64,000 nucleotides of DNA from UBA3537 sp964219345 (GTDB lineage: Bacteria; Bacteroidota; Bacteroidia; Flavobacteriales; Flavobacteriaceae), in NCBI GenBank assembly GCA_964219345.1, contig CAXPPN010000021.1:1-64000 (forward strand). Reading direction: 5' to 3'. Shown piece after piece: positions 1 to 9,317 of the stretch (the stretch's first letter is position 1; each line of letters begins with the position of its first letter). The notes below the pieces were generated by a model. The model was not told where the DNA came from. It searched no databases and saw only the letters and a list, made by a program, of their open reading frames with translations. A program made the position numbers and the translations under genes.

Positions 1-1376
1 CAGAAATTAGCAAAAATATTACCCAAAAGGTCGTCGGTAGAAATTTCACCCGTAATACGTCCAAAATGGTGTAAAGCCTCACGAATGTCTATGGCCAATA
101 AATCACCCGAAAGTCCTGTTTGTAAACCATGTTGTACCTTTTGGATGTTATCCAGTGCTTGCCGTAAGGCATCGTAGTGGCGGGCATTGGTGATGATGGT
201 GTCATTGTTATGAAGTTTACCCATTTGCACCAATCCCAAAAGTTGTTTTTTTAAGGCCTCTACCCCTTCACCTGTTTTGGCACTTATTGTTAAATAATCG
301 TACTGATCAAAACATTTTTTGACAGTTTTCATATTTGAAGTATCCATTTTATTAACCACTATAAGTTGTTGTTTATCAGGATTTTGTGATAATTTTTTTT
401 CAATTTTATTTTTGATTTCAGAGTATGTTTCTTCTGAAATTTTACTTCCATCAAAAAGCTGAAGAACAACTTGTGACTGTGCTATTTTTTTAAAGGTTTT
501 TTCAATACCAATCGCCTCCACAGTATCATTCGTTTGACGAATACCTGCAGTATCTATAAATCGAAATTTAACACCCTCTATGGTTATTTCGTCTTCAATA
601 GCATCACGTGTGGTTCCTGCAATAGTACTAACAATGGCTTTTTCTTCATTAAGAAGCGCATTTAACAGCGTAGATTTTCCTACATTAGGTGCTCCAACAA
701 TAGCTATAGGAACACCATTCTTGATGACATTCCCCGTTGAAAATGAATCGATAAGGTATTTTAGGACTTTAACGATACGTTGTAATAAATCTTCAAATTG
801 TTGACGATCGGCAAATTCTACATCTTCTTCAGAAAAATCCAGTTCTAATTCAATCAATGAAGCAAAATTGAGGAGTTCTTGGCGAAGATTTTTGATTTCC
901 GAACTAAACCCACCTCGCATTTGTTGCAACGCAATTTGATGTGCAGCAGCACTATCACTTGCAATGAGATCGGCAACCGCTTCAGCTTGGCTTAGGTCCA
1001 TTTTACCATTCAGAAACGCACGAAGGGTAAATTCTCCAGCATTGGCCGCCCGACACCCTTTTCGGATAAAGAGTTGTAAAATTTCTTGTTGAATATAACT
1101 GCTACCATGACATGAAATCTCAACAACATCCTCTCCTGTATACGATTGTGGATTTTTGAATATACTGACTAAAACTTCGTCCAAAACACGTTCACCATCG
1201 ATAATATGACCCAAATGCACCGTATGTGTGGGTTGATCAATAAGCTGTTTGTTATGAATGGATTTAAATAGGATATTGGATATCGATAGGGCTTCTGTAC
1301 CCGAAACACGAAGTACAGCAATAGCACCAGCGCCAGAGGCTGTGGCAAGAGCTATTATTGTATCATTGTGTGTCAT
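1..1376 (-). CDS. mnmE: tRNA modification GTPase MnmE (3' end cut by window edge)
   Basis: MnmE works with MnmG to install the carboxymethylaminomethyl group on wobble uridine of certain tRNAs. The visible part has the N-terminal tetrahydrofolate-binding domain, a helical domain, and an inserted G domain with a GAPNVGKST P-loop near residue 230 and a DTAG switch-II motif. The open frame runs off the left edge after GNIFANF; the last two visible bases (TG on the coding strand) fit the first cysteine codon of the usual C-terminal CIGK motif, so only about four residues are missing. ATG at 1374-1376 lies 16 bases downstream of a good promoter. The identification rests on the domain order and motifs and is close to certain. 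Confidence 0.96.
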   Translation of the reverse strand, partial: MTHNDTIIALATASGAGAIAVLRVSGTEALSISNILFKSIHNKQLIDQPTHTVHLGHIIDGERVLDEVLVSIFKNPQSYTGEDVVEISCHGSSYIQQEILQLFIRKGCRAANAGEFTLRAFLNGKMDLSQAEAVADLIASDSAAAHQIALQQMRGGFSSEIKNLRQELLNFASLIELELDFSEEDVEFADRQQFEDLLQRIVKVLKYLIDSFSTGNVIKNGVPIAIVGAPNVGKSTLLNALLNEEKAIVSTIAGTTRDAIEDEITIEGVKFRFIDTAGIRQTNDTVEAIGIEKTFKKIAQSQVVLQLFDGSKISEETYSEIKNKIEKKLSQNPDKQQLIVVNKMDTSNMKTVKKCFDQYDYLTISAKTGEGVEALKKQLLGLVQMGKLHNNDTIITNARHYDALRQALDNIQKVQHGLQTGLSGDLLAIDIREALHHFGRITGEISTDDLLGNIFANF

Positions 1377-1392
1377 TTCTAATACTTTTTGA

Positions 1393-1420
1393 CAAAAATA
1401 TTAATATTACATCAAAACAA
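1393..1420 (-). promoter_or_regulatory. Bacteroidota-type promoter of mnmE
   Basis: On the minus strand TTG (1420-1418) is followed by a 17-base spacer and TATTTTTG (1400-1393), matching the TTG/TAnnTTTG consensus of the primary sigma factor in Bacteroidota. It sits just upstream of the mnmE start. Confidence 0.6.
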
Positions 1421-1464
1421 TGTAGTATTGAAATTTAATTTAATTTTGCATAAAAATTTTACCA

Positions 1465-2607
1465 ATGACTTTACGTTACTTTTTTCTATCTATTTTAATT
1501 TTAATGCTGAGTATTGGATGTAACTCCTCCTCCTCAAAAACAACTAATTTTACTGTAACTATCGAAGCAGAAGGCATTTATGATGGGGTTCGTGCATATA
1601 TCAAACGAAACGAAAATGGAAAAACAACAACTGCTACCGATACTGCCATTGCTCAAAATGGCAAGTTTCAGTTTAAAGGGGACGTTTTAGCTCCAGAAAT
1701 GCGTTTTATTACAATTGATGGGATTAACGGTCAGGTGTTTTTTGTTTTAGAACCTGAAAACATCAAATTAACTATTTACAAAGACAGTATTCAAAAATCC
1801 AAAGTTTCTGGTGGTTTCAATAATGAGGTTTTCTCGAAATACAGAAGCGGATTTGTAGCTATTACCACTAAGTTGGATAAATTACGTGAAGAATATGCTG
1901 CTGCTGCTCAAAACCCTAAAGTGGTTCAAGATTTACAAAAACGTAATGTTGAGCTTCGCGAAGAACTGAAGAATTATGGTTTTAATTTTCTTAAAGAACA
2001 TCCAAATTCAGACTTTTCTTTAATGCTATTAGACGGTCTTACATCTCAACCAAAATTTGACACCAAATCTGCTAAAGAAGTATTGGCGCTGATGAATGAT
2101 GAGCTGCTCAATAAATCTACAAACATCCTTACGGTTCAAAATATTCAAAGTAAAATTAATCAAACAACAACCAACAAAAAATTAGCTGTTGGTGATATCG
2201 CTCCAGATTTTACGGCACCAAACCCCGATGGAACTGCGCTTACCATGAGCAAAATTAAAGGTAAAGTCACCATTATTGACTTTTGGGCATCATGGTGTAA
2301 ACCTTGCCGTGTAGAAAATCCTACCTATGTACGACTTTATGAAAAATACCACATCAAAGGCTTAGAGATCATCAGTTTTTCTTTGGATAGAGAAAACCAA
2401 AAGCAACGCTGGGTTGATGCTATTGCAAAAGATAAATTGACGTGGTATAACGTTTCAAACTTAAAATTTTGGAATGATCCTGTGGCTAAGTTATACAATG
2501 TGTCGTCAATTCCTGCCGCATTTATAATAGATGAACAAGGCGTTATTATTGCAGAACGTTTACGTGGAAGTGCGTTGGAACGAAAAATTGCAGAGCTACT
2601 CGATTAA
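1465..2607 (+). CDS. TlpA-type thioredoxin-like lipoprotein (DUF4369 plus thioredoxin domain)
   Basis: A lipoprotein signal peptide ends in the lipobox LSIGC with the lipidated cysteine at residue 19. The N-terminal third resembles the DUF4369 domain, a beta-rich module common in Bacteroidota thiol-disulfide proteins. The C-terminal half is a TlpA/ResA-like thioredoxin domain with the redox motif WCKPC near residue 278 and the cis-proline segment SIPAAF. The protein is expected on the periplasmic side of a membrane as a thiol-disulfide oxidoreductase; its substrate cannot be told from the sequence. A -7 element TAATTTTG lies at 1441-1448. The gene is divergent from mnmE and its stop is 2 bases from that of the convergent rhomboid gene. 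Confidence 0.9.
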   Translation: MTLRYFFLSILILMLSIGCNSSSSKTTNFTVTIEAEGIYDGVRAYIKRNENGKTTTATDTAIAQNGKFQFKGDVLAPEMRFITIDGINGQVFFVLEPENIKLTIYKDSIQKSKVSGGFNNEVFSKYRSGFVAITTKLDKLREEYAAAAQNPKVVQDLQKRNVELREELKNYGFNFLKEHPNSDFSLMLLDGLTSQPKFDTKSAKEVLALMNDELLNKSTNILTVQNIQSKINQTTTNKKLAVGDIAPDFTAPNPDGTALTMSKIKGKVTIIDFWASWCKPCRVENPTYVRLYEKYHIKGLEIISFSLDRENQKQRWVDAIAKDKLTWYNVSNLKFWNDPVAKLYNVSSIPAAFIIDEQGVIIAERLRGSALERKIAELLD

Positions 2608-2609
2608 TC

Positions 2610-3251
2610 TTACAGCTTGTTTTTCCATTTTAAAAGCAATAAAAGCCCTATTGGTGCCGCCAACAAGGCCACCATCCAAAAATGATATTCAAAAATCCAT
2701 GGGGCCAAAAACAAGGTCATTAAATACCCCCCTACTGCACCACCAAAATGTGCATCATGGCCAATGTTTCCAAGTTTGGTTTTCATACCATATATCGAAA
2801 ATAATAAATACCCCACTCCAACAACATAAGATGGTATTGGAACAGGTATAAAATATATAAACATATGCATATCAGGTTGTAATAAAATGGCCGAATAGAC
2901 AATCCCTGTGACCGCTCCACTCGCCCCAACAGCACTATAAAAAGGTTCGTTTTTGTGAAAATAAAACGACAAAAGATTTCCTGCAATTAAGCTAAAAAGA
3001 TAGACCAAATAAAAATTAAGCGCTCCCAATTGATAAATCACAATATGAGCAAAAAAATACAACGAAATCATATTGAACATAAAATGCTGCCAATTGACAT
3101 GCAAAAACCCAGAACTTATCATGCGTATTTTTTCGCCACGTTGTAATGCTCCTATGTTAAATTTGTACTGCTCAAAAAAGGAATAATCTTTAAAACCACG
3201 CATGGAAAACAGAAGATTGGCTACGATAATGATAAGGGTGTGGATGTTCAT
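2610..3251 (-). CDS. Rhomboid family intramembrane serine protease
   Basis: The 213-residue polytopic membrane protein carries the two rhomboid catalytic signatures: GASG with the serine near residue 112, and a histidine in HDAHFGGAVGGY near residue 167 in a later helix. The HxxxN-type motif of the second helix (NWQHFMFNM) is also present, which supports an active enzyme. Rhomboids cleave single-pass membrane proteins inside the membrane; the substrate here is unknown. Six transmembrane segments can be seen, with no extra cytoplasmic domain. The gene stands alone between convergent tlpA and the divergent acyltransferase. Confidence 0.93.
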   Translation of the reverse strand: MNIHTLIIIVANLLFSMRGFKDYSFFEQYKFNIGALQRGEKIRMISSGFLHVNWQHFMFNMISLYFFAHIVIYQLGALNFYLVYLFSLIAGNLLSFYFHKNEPFYSAVGASGAVTGIVYSAILLQPDMHMFIYFIPVPIPSYVVGVGYLLFSIYGMKTKLGNIGHDAHFGGAVGGYLMTLFLAPWIFEYHFWMVALLAAPIGLLLLLKWKNKL

Positions 3252-3283
3252 GAAGTAAAGTTATAAAATCAGACAAAATAAAT

Positions 3284-3291
3284 TATCTTTG
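3284..3291 (+). promoter_or_regulatory. Putative -7 element upstream of the acyltransferase
   Basis: TATCTTTG matches TAnnTTTG and ends 23 bases before the ATG at 3315. No clear TTG is found at the right distance, so this is only the downstream half of a promoter. Confidence 0.4.
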
Positions 3292-3314
3292 TGATGTAAA
3301 TTTAAGACTAATTT

Positions 3315-4187
3315 ATGCAATTATTAGCCTTTGTGCTCATCTATCCTTTACTTTGGTTGGTATCCATTTTGCCATTTCGTTTGCTCTATGCCGTATCTGA
3401 TATGCTGTTTTTTTTGTTGTATCATGTTGTGGGTTACCGAAAAAAAACGGTTGAAGACAATTTAAAACTTGTTTTTCCAGAAAAATCCGAAGCTGAACGC
3501 AAAAAAATCACAAAGGAATTTTTCCATCATTTATGTGATATGATTTTGGAAGCCATCAAATCCATGAACATTAGTGTTAAGGACATGAGAGCGCGATACA
3601 AGTTTACCAATATTGAAGTGATTAAAGCATTTGAAAAGCAAAATAAAAGTATTGTTTTGATGTGCGCCCATTATGGCAGTTGGGAATGGATTTTTATCAT
3701 ACAGACCTATGTCAAATTTCGAGGATATGCCATCTATAAACGTTTGAATAACAAATACTTTGATAAACTTGTTCGAGCTATTAGAGCACGTTATAACAGC
3801 TATTTGGTTACTACAAAAGAAACCATTCCAACACTAACAGAAAACATGAAAAACGGTATTCTAACAATGAATGGTTTTGTTTCGGATCAGACGCCAAAAA
3901 AGGAAAAAGCATACCATTGGAATACATTTATGGGGATTGAAGTTCCTATTCATACCGGTGCAGAAATGCTGGCCAAAAAATTAGATATGCCTGTCATTTT
4001 CTTCTCTGTAAAACGTGTTAAAAGAGGGTTTTATGAAACTACGTTTCAAACCCTAGCAGAACACCCCAATGAGTTTAAGGATTATGAGATTACAGATCAG
4101 TTTTTAAAACTTGTTGAAAATCAAATTCACGAAGCCCCACAATACTATTTATGGACTCATAAGCGTTGGAAACACCGTAAAGTTTAG
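3315..4187 (+). CDS. Lipid A biosynthesis-type acyltransferase (LpxL/LpxM family)
   Basis: The 290-residue protein has an N-terminal hydrophobic anchor and the acyltransferase HX4E/D signature in AHYGSWEW near residue 118. The DQTPKK segment around residue 195 and the later MPVIFFSVKR block are typical of the lysophospholipid acyltransferase superfamily branch that transfers secondary acyl chains to lipid A precursors (HtrB/LpxL). The likely role is late acylation of lipid A, or of the ornithine or other aminolipids of this phylum, at the inner face of the inner membrane. The exact acyl acceptor cannot be read from the sequence. Confidence 0.88.
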   Translation: MQLLAFVLIYPLLWLVSILPFRLLYAVSDMLFFLLYHVVGYRKKTVEDNLKLVFPEKSEAERKKITKEFFHHLCDMILEAIKSMNISVKDMRARYKFTNIEVIKAFEKQNKSIVLMCAHYGSWEWIFIIQTYVKFRGYAIYKRLNNKYFDKLVRAIRARYNSYLVTTKETIPTLTENMKNGILTMNGFVSDQTPKKEKAYHWNTFMGIEVPIHTGAEMLAKKLDMPVIFFSVKRVKRGFYETTFQTLAEHPNEFKDYEITDQFLKLVENQIHEAPQYYLWTHKRWKHRKV

Positions 4188-4191
4188 ACGC

Positions 4192-4380
4192 TTATTTAGG
4201 TGTTCTTAGAATTTTTTCAAGTTGTCGCCCTTTGGCCAATTCATCAATAAGTTTTTCTAGTTGGCGACAGCGTTTATAGACGTCAAACTCCTCCGCGATG
4301 TCTTCAATGCGATAGCCACAAACAACGCCTTTAATCAAATGCGCATTGGGGTTAATTTTTGCCTTTTGAAAAAACGAAAC
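4192..4380 (-). pseudogene. 3' remnant of a DUF2200 family gene
   Basis: The minus-strand frame ending with TAA at 4192-4194 translates to a conserved C-terminal half: FFQKAKINPNAHLIKG, then VVCGYRIEDI, then KLIDELAKGRQLEKILR. This matches, from memory, the last 60 or so residues of DUF2200, a family normally about 110-120 residues long. Going upstream the frame meets a TAG at 4393-4395, and the 75 bases before glmM contain nothing like the N-terminal half of the family in any frame. The gene therefore looks 5'-truncated and dead. The function of DUF2200 is unknown. The family assignment is from recalled sequence pattern and should be checked by a profile search. Confidence 0.72.
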
Positions 4381-4467
4381 ATTTATACTTCTCTATCGTA
4401 TTGGACACAGAAAAATCTAAAAAGTCACATTTTTTTTTAAGAAAAATTAAAAAATGTAAAATAAGGA

Positions 4468-5850
4468 TTAAGACAGGGCTTTGAGTTCAGAAATAAAACG
4501 GTCGGCCAATGCATCGGCTTGTTGTTGCGAAGGCGCTTCTGTATAAATTCTAATGATGGGTTCTGTATTACTTTTTCTCAGATGCACCCAAGAGTTTGCA
4601 AAATCAATTTTAACCCCGTCAACAGTAGTTAAAGGTTCGTTTGCATATTTGTTTTCTATCAATTGTAGTAGTCCATCAACATCAATAGTGGGGTTTAAGT
4701 CAATTTTCTTTTTACTCATAAAGTACAAAGGATAGGTGTTTTTAAGAGTGCTTACGGAAATTTTTTTTTCGGCCAATAAACTTAAAAACAAGGCAATTCC
4801 CACCAAAGCATCACGCCCATAATGGGCTTCAGGCAAAATAACACCGCCGTTGCCTTCTCCGCCAATAACGGCCTTATTGGCTTTCATGGCATTGACCACA
4901 TTCACTTCCCCTACTGCACTGGCGGTATAGGTTCCGCCGTGTTTTTCGGTAACATCTCTAAGGGCGCGTGTAGAGCTCAAATTACTTACTGTGTTGCCTT
5001 TGTTCTGGCTTAAAACATAATCGGCACAGGCAACTAAGGTATATTCTTCGCCAAACAATTCCCCTTTTTCGTCCATAAAGGCCAAACGGTCAACATCGGG
5101 GTCCACAGCAATTCCAAAATCTGCTCCGGTTTGTACTACTTTTTCAGATAAATCTGTCAAATGTGCCTTAAGTGGTTCTGGATTATGAGGAAAATGTCCA
5201 TTGGGCGTACAATGCAATTTAATGGGTTCTACACCCAAACGTTCGAGCAATAGCGGTACAGCAAGCCCTCCCGTAGAATTGACACCGTCTACAACGACTT
5301 TAAATTTACACGATTTTATGGCTTCAACATCGACATAATCTAAATCTAAAACTTCATCGATATGTAAATCAAAATAGGCGTCATTTACTGTAATTTTTCC
5401 CAAATCATCAACTTCTGCAAAGATCACTTCCTCGCTTTCCGCCAAATCCAATACCCGTTGGCTATGGGTTGCATTTAAAAATTCACCATTACTATCAAGC
5501 AATTTTAAAGCATTCCATTGTTTTGGGTTATGGCTTGCCGTTAAAATAAGTCCACCATCGGCGTGTTCCATTGGTACTGCAACTTCTACGGTTGGTGTTG
5601 TTGAAAGTCCCAAATTCACCACGTCTATACCCATTCCAACTAGGGTGTTCATCACTAAACTTTGAATCATTTCACCAGAAATTCGAGCATCTCTACCAAT
5701 AACCACTCTATAATTGGTTTTTTTGCGTTGCTCCTTAATCCACATGCCATAAGCCGCAGCAAATTTAACCGCATCTATAGGCGTTAAATTATCAGAAACA
5801 GCACCGCCAATTGTACCACGAATTCCAGAAATTGATTTGATTAAAGTCAT
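4468..5850 (-). CDS. glmM: Phosphoglucosamine mutase-type phosphohexomutase
   Basis: This alpha-D-phosphohexomutase has the starting motif SISGIRGTIGG, the phosphoserine loop TASHNP near residue 104, the metal-binding loop DPDVDRL, and the sugar-binding loop GEGNGGVI. At 460 residues it is the usual GlmM length. GlmM converts glucosamine-6-phosphate to glucosamine-1-phosphate for UDP-GlcNAc synthesis, feeding peptidoglycan and lipopolysaccharide. Phosphoglucomutase or phosphomannomutase activity is possible in this superfamily; the starting motif and Bacteroidota practice favour GlmM. A -7 element TATATTTG lies at 5873-5866 on the minus strand, 15 bases before ATG. Confidence 0.88.
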   Translation of the reverse strand: MTLIKSISGIRGTIGGAVSDNLTPIDAVKFAAAYGMWIKEQRKKTNYRVVIGRDARISGEMIQSLVMNTLVGMGIDVVNLGLSTTPTVEVAVPMEHADGGLILTASHNPKQWNALKLLDSNGEFLNATHSQRVLDLAESEEVIFAEVDDLGKITVNDAYFDLHIDEVLDLDYVDVEAIKSCKFKVVVDGVNSTGGLAVPLLLERLGVEPIKLHCTPNGHFPHNPEPLKAHLTDLSEKVVQTGADFGIAVDPDVDRLAFMDEKGELFGEEYTLVACADYVLSQNKGNTVSNLSSTRALRDVTEKHGGTYTASAVGEVNVVNAMKANKAVIGGEGNGGVILPEAHYGRDALVGIALFLSLLAEKKISVSTLKNTYPLYFMSKKKIDLNPTIDVDGLLQLIENKYANEPLTTVDGVKIDFANSWVHLRKSNTEPIIRIYTEAPSQQQADALADRFISELKALS

Positions 5851-5907
5851 TTTAAAAAGTTTTTACAAATATAGGATTTCAATTCTAGTTTTATAAAATA
5901 GTATTCA

Positions 5908-5915
5908 TAATTTTG
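5908..5915 (+). promoter_or_regulatory. -7 element almost touching the acpH start codon
   Basis: TAATTTTG ends 5 bases before the ATG at 5921. Transcription from such an element would begin at or within a few bases of the start codon, giving a leaderless or nearly leaderless mRNA. A TTG at -33 is not evident. Confidence 0.45.
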
Positions 5916-5920
5916 ACCCC

Positions 5921-6505
5921 ATGAACTACCTCGCACATCTCTATCTTTCCGGAAAAAATGAAGACGTTTTAATCGGCAATTTTATCGCTGATAGTGTTAA
6001 AGGTTCAAAATATAAAGATTATTCTATAGACATCCAACGTGGAATAGTGTTGCATCGCCAAATTGATACCCACACCGATGCACACCCCAATTTTAGAACA
6101 AGTACAAAACGATTGCATAAAAATTACGGACATTATTCTGGAGTGATTGTCGATATCTTTTTTGATCATTTTTTGGCTAAAAATTGGAAGCATTACTCCT
6201 CAATTTCCTTGGCCGACTATGCTCAAAAATGTTATGCCATTTTAAATAAAAATATCCAAATGATGCCTGAAAAAGCGCAATATATTTTGCCCTATATGAC
6301 CAAAGGCAATTGGCTGTTGAGTTATGCCTCTATTGAGGGGATTTCTAGTGTCTTATCAGGGATGAATAGACGCACCAATGGACGTTCTGGAATGGATAAG
6401 GCAACCATTGAGCTCCAACAGTTTTATTCAGAATTTGAAGCTGATTTTAAAATTGTGTTTAAGGATTTAAAGCAGATAAGTGCTACTTTTCTTAATCAAC
6501 ATTAG
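5921..6505 (+). CDS. acpH: Acyl carrier protein phosphodiesterase (AcpH, DUF479 family)
   Basis: The family signature is seen from the start: MNYLAHLYLSG, then IGNFIADSVKG and HRQIDTHTDAHP, with further histidines and aspartates (DIFFDHFLA) that bind the metal. The length of 194 residues is standard. AcpH removes the 4'-phosphopantetheine arm from holo-acyl carrier protein. The gene is monocistronic: its TAG overlaps the TAA of convergent recG by antiparallel sharing of TTAG. The family is recognised easily; the enzymatic role follows from E. coli AcpH and has not been shown for Bacteroidota members here. Confidence 0.88.
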   Translation: MNYLAHLYLSGKNEDVLIGNFIADSVKGSKYKDYSIDIQRGIVLHRQIDTHTDAHPNFRTSTKRLHKNYGHYSGVIVDIFFDHFLAKNWKHYSSISLADYAQKCYAILNKNIQMMPEKAQYILPYMTKGNWLLSYASIEGISSVLSGMNRRTNGRSGMDKATIELQQFYSEFEADFKIVFKDLKQISATFLNQH

Positions 6506-8607
6506 CTGATATAGTTCCAAATGTTTTTATACTTCCCCATCTGAATATAAGTGGTATGGATGGGTAAATGTTTGGCCAGACTGAGTTGTGGATCTTCTTT
6601 AAGTATGTTTTTGGCCCAAGTTCGTGCTAATGACAATAGCTCTTTATCTTTAACAATATTAGCGATTTTTAACTGCAATACCCCACTTTGTTGTGTTCCC
6701 ATGATATCACCTGGCCCTCTTAGTTTTAAATCAACTTCGGCAATCTCAAAGCCATCAGAGGAGCGTACCATCGTTTCCATTCGGGTTTTGCTATCATTTC
6801 CAAGTTTATGGCTCGTCATTAAAATACAATAACTTTGATCCGCTCCTCGCCCAACGCGTCCTCGTAATTGATGTAATTGAGACAACCCAAAACGCTCGGC
6901 ACTTTCAATAATCATCACAGAGGCATTTGGAACATTTACACCAACTTCAATAACTGTTGTAGCCACCATGATTTGTGTTTCACCTTTCAAAAAACGTTGC
7001 ATTTCAAAATCCTTGTCTGCGGGTTTCATTTGGCCATGAACAATCGAAATTTGATAATTTGGTAAAGGAAATTCTCTAGCAATGCTTTCATAACCGTCCA
7101 TTAAATCTTTAAAATCTAATTTTTGACTTTCATTAATAAGCGGATACACAATATATATTTGACGCCCTTTTTTTATTTCATCGCGAATAAATCCAAATAC
7201 TTTTAAGCGATTACTATCAAAACGATGGACTGTTTTGATGGGTTTTCGTCCTGGTGGTAATTCATCAATTACAGAAATGTCTAAATCGCCATAAACAGAC
7301 ATGGCGAGTGTTCTTGGAATCGGTGTTGCTGTCATCACAAGAACATGGGGCGGAGAGCTGTTTTTGTGCCATAATTTGCTGCGCTGTGCAACTCCAAATC
7401 GATGTTGCTCATCAATAATGGCCAGTCCTAAATTTTTGAATTGTACCTTATCTTCTAAAATGGCATGAGTCCCTATCAAAATATGTAAGCTACCCTCTTC
7501 CAAACCTGTATGTATTTCTTTTCGTAATGCGGTTTTAGTCGACCCTGTAAGCAACGAAATTTTGAGGCCTATGGCGTCACACATGGGTTTTAAACCGTTA
7601 TAATGTTGTGTTGCTAAAATTTCAGTTGGTGCCATCAGTGTGGCTTGAAAATCATTATCAATCGCAATCAACATGGAAAGAAATGCAACAATGGTTTTTC
7701 CGGAGCCAACATCACCCTGAAGCAGACGATTCATCTGCGCATTGCTACCCATATCAACACGTATTTCTTTCATCACTCGCTTTTGTGCAGCAGTTAAATC
7801 AAATGGTAAGTGATTTGTATAAAATTCATTAAAATAAGTGCCAACAGTTTCAAAAGGAAACCCTTTAATTTTTGATTTGTGAATTAGGTTTTTATATATC
7901 AATTGTAACTGTATATAAAACAATTCTTCAAATTTCAATCGAAACTGTGCACGAGCTAATAAATTTTGATTTTTTGGAAAATGAATATTTAGCAAAGCCT
8001 CTTTTTTTGATATTAAGGCTTGTTGTTCAATCATTTCATTGGAAAGGGATTCGGTAAATGTATTTCCCACCTGTAAAAACAAATGTTCCATAAGCTTACA
8101 CATGGCTCTATTGGAGACACCTCTGTTGGATAATTTTTCTGTTGATGGATAAATAGGTTGAATGGCAGAACTTAAACTTTTATCAAAATCTGTTTTGAGT
8201 TCCATATCAGGATGAGGCATATTAAAAACACCATTGAATAAATTTGTTCTTCCAAAAACCACATAATCTGTGTGTAATTTTAAACGCTCTCGAATCCACT
8301 TTTGACCTCGAAACCACACCAGCTCCATTTTGCCTGTTTCATCTCTAAACGTAGCTACAAGACGTTTACCTCGCTTCTGTCCTACTTCTTTAATGTCAGT
8401 AATTTGACCAATAATTTGTACTTCGGCATTGTTGCGCTCCAGTGAATTAATTTTATAAAACTGTGTACGATCTATATATCGGTTTGGAAATAAATGAACA
8501 AGATCTTGATAGGTATGAATCCCCAACTCCGAGCGCAACAAAGATGCTCTGTTTGGCCCTACCCCTTTCAGATAGTCTATTGGTGTTTGTAAAACATCCT
8601 GTGACAT
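6502..8607 (-). CDS. recG: ATP-dependent DNA helicase RecG
   Basis: The 701-residue protein has the N-terminal wedge domain with an OB fold, then a superfamily 2 motor with GDVGSGKT near residue 297, DEQHRFG, TATPIPRT and the motif VI region QLRGRVGRG. RecG remodels stalled replication forks and branches Holliday junctions. It is followed upstream on the same strand by a small membrane-protein gene only 5 bases away, so the two are probably co-transcribed. Length and all motifs are intact. Confidence 0.97.
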   Translation of the reverse strand: MSQDVLQTPIDYLKGVGPNRASLLRSELGIHTYQDLVHLFPNRYIDRTQFYKINSLERNNAEVQIIGQITDIKEVGQKRGKRLVATFRDETGKMELVWFRGQKWIRERLKLHTDYVVFGRTNLFNGVFNMPHPDMELKTDFDKSLSSAIQPIYPSTEKLSNRGVSNRAMCKLMEHLFLQVGNTFTESLSNEMIEQQALISKKEALLNIHFPKNQNLLARAQFRLKFEELFYIQLQLIYKNLIHKSKIKGFPFETVGTYFNEFYTNHLPFDLTAAQKRVMKEIRVDMGSNAQMNRLLQGDVGSGKTIVAFLSMLIAIDNDFQATLMAPTEILATQHYNGLKPMCDAIGLKISLLTGSTKTALRKEIHTGLEEGSLHILIGTHAILEDKVQFKNLGLAIIDEQHRFGVAQRSKLWHKNSSPPHVLVMTATPIPRTLAMSVYGDLDISVIDELPPGRKPIKTVHRFDSNRLKVFGFIRDEIKKGRQIYIVYPLINESQKLDFKDLMDGYESIAREFPLPNYQISIVHGQMKPADKDFEMQRFLKGETQIMVATTVIEVGVNVPNASVMIIESAERFGLSQLHQLRGRVGRGADQSYCILMTSHKLGNDSKTRMETMVRSSDGFEIAEVDLKLRGPGDIMGTQQSGVLQLKIANIVKDKELLSLARTWAKNILKEDPQLSLAKHLPIHTTYIQMGKYKNIWNYIS

Positions 8608-8612
8608 GAGAT

Positions 8613-9134
8613 TTATTTTAACAAAAGTCCAACTTCTTCTTTGAGAAATTCCAATGCCATTTCTGGTGAAACTTTTGCTTGAGAAAGGGTTTCAAACAAT
8701 GGAGCCCTCATATCTTGAGCCGTTTTAATAGCTTCTGGAACTTCAAAATTTTGAATCCTTTGAATGCTACTGTTTTTGGCTGTTGTAAGCATTCTCCAAC
8801 AGGTTTCAGAGACATAAATTTGTTGCGATAAATTATGCTCGTATTCTTGTTCTATAGTTTGAATTAATAAATCCTTGTAGGCCTCAGGTTGTGGCGCAAT
8901 TGGTGCAACTCTACGCATCAACTGCTGCGCACTGATGCGTTCCAAAAACAACGTTAAACGTTCAAAAGCTTGTAGCCGAACGGGAAAACTTTCTTTTTTA
9001 TGCATTTGATGCAACAAAAAATTTCGTCTATTGTTTTCATTTGCAGTATGTTCTTTAAAAAACAAAAAAGCAATGGCGCCAGTCACTAGTGCAGGTATGC
9101 AATAAACCAATAATCCCAAAAATTCTTCACCCAT
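8613..9134 (-). CDS. Conserved small membrane-anchored protein of unknown function
   Basis: The 173-residue product starts with one hydrophobic segment (LLVYCIPALVTGAIAFLFF, residues about 7-26), followed by a charged, mainly helical cytoplasmic part with RLQAFERLTLFLERI. It resembles a conserved flavobacterial protein found beside recG, but I cannot give it a function. It has no catalytic motif and no cysteines suited to metal binding. It ends 5 bases upstream of the recG start, suggesting one operon with recG. Confidence 0.72.
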   Translation of the reverse strand: MGEEFLGLLVYCIPALVTGAIAFLFFKEHTANENNRRNFLLHQMHKKESFPVRLQAFERLTLFLERISAQQLMRRVAPIAPQPEAYKDLLIQTIEQEYEHNLSQQIYVSETCWRMLTTAKNSSIQRIQNFEVPEAIKTAQDMRAPLFETLSQAKVSPEMALEFLKEEVGLLLK

Positions 9135-9317
9135 TTTATTTCATTTTAATGAGCACTAATTTAATGATTTCAGTTTAAACTTTATGAAATTGATGCCATA
9201 GAAAAAAATAGTATTAAAATTCAAATCCAATCTGCGAACAATTGTTTATAATTATTCGTTAAACTCGTATCAAAAAAGGATTACATTACTTAATTTCACA
9301 GTTCTAATTTTTTTAGC

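Noticed and set aside
2531..2851. 106-codon frame at the tlpA/rhomboid junction
   Set aside because: It overlaps both genes in other frames, has no promoter or family motif, and is an accident of composition.
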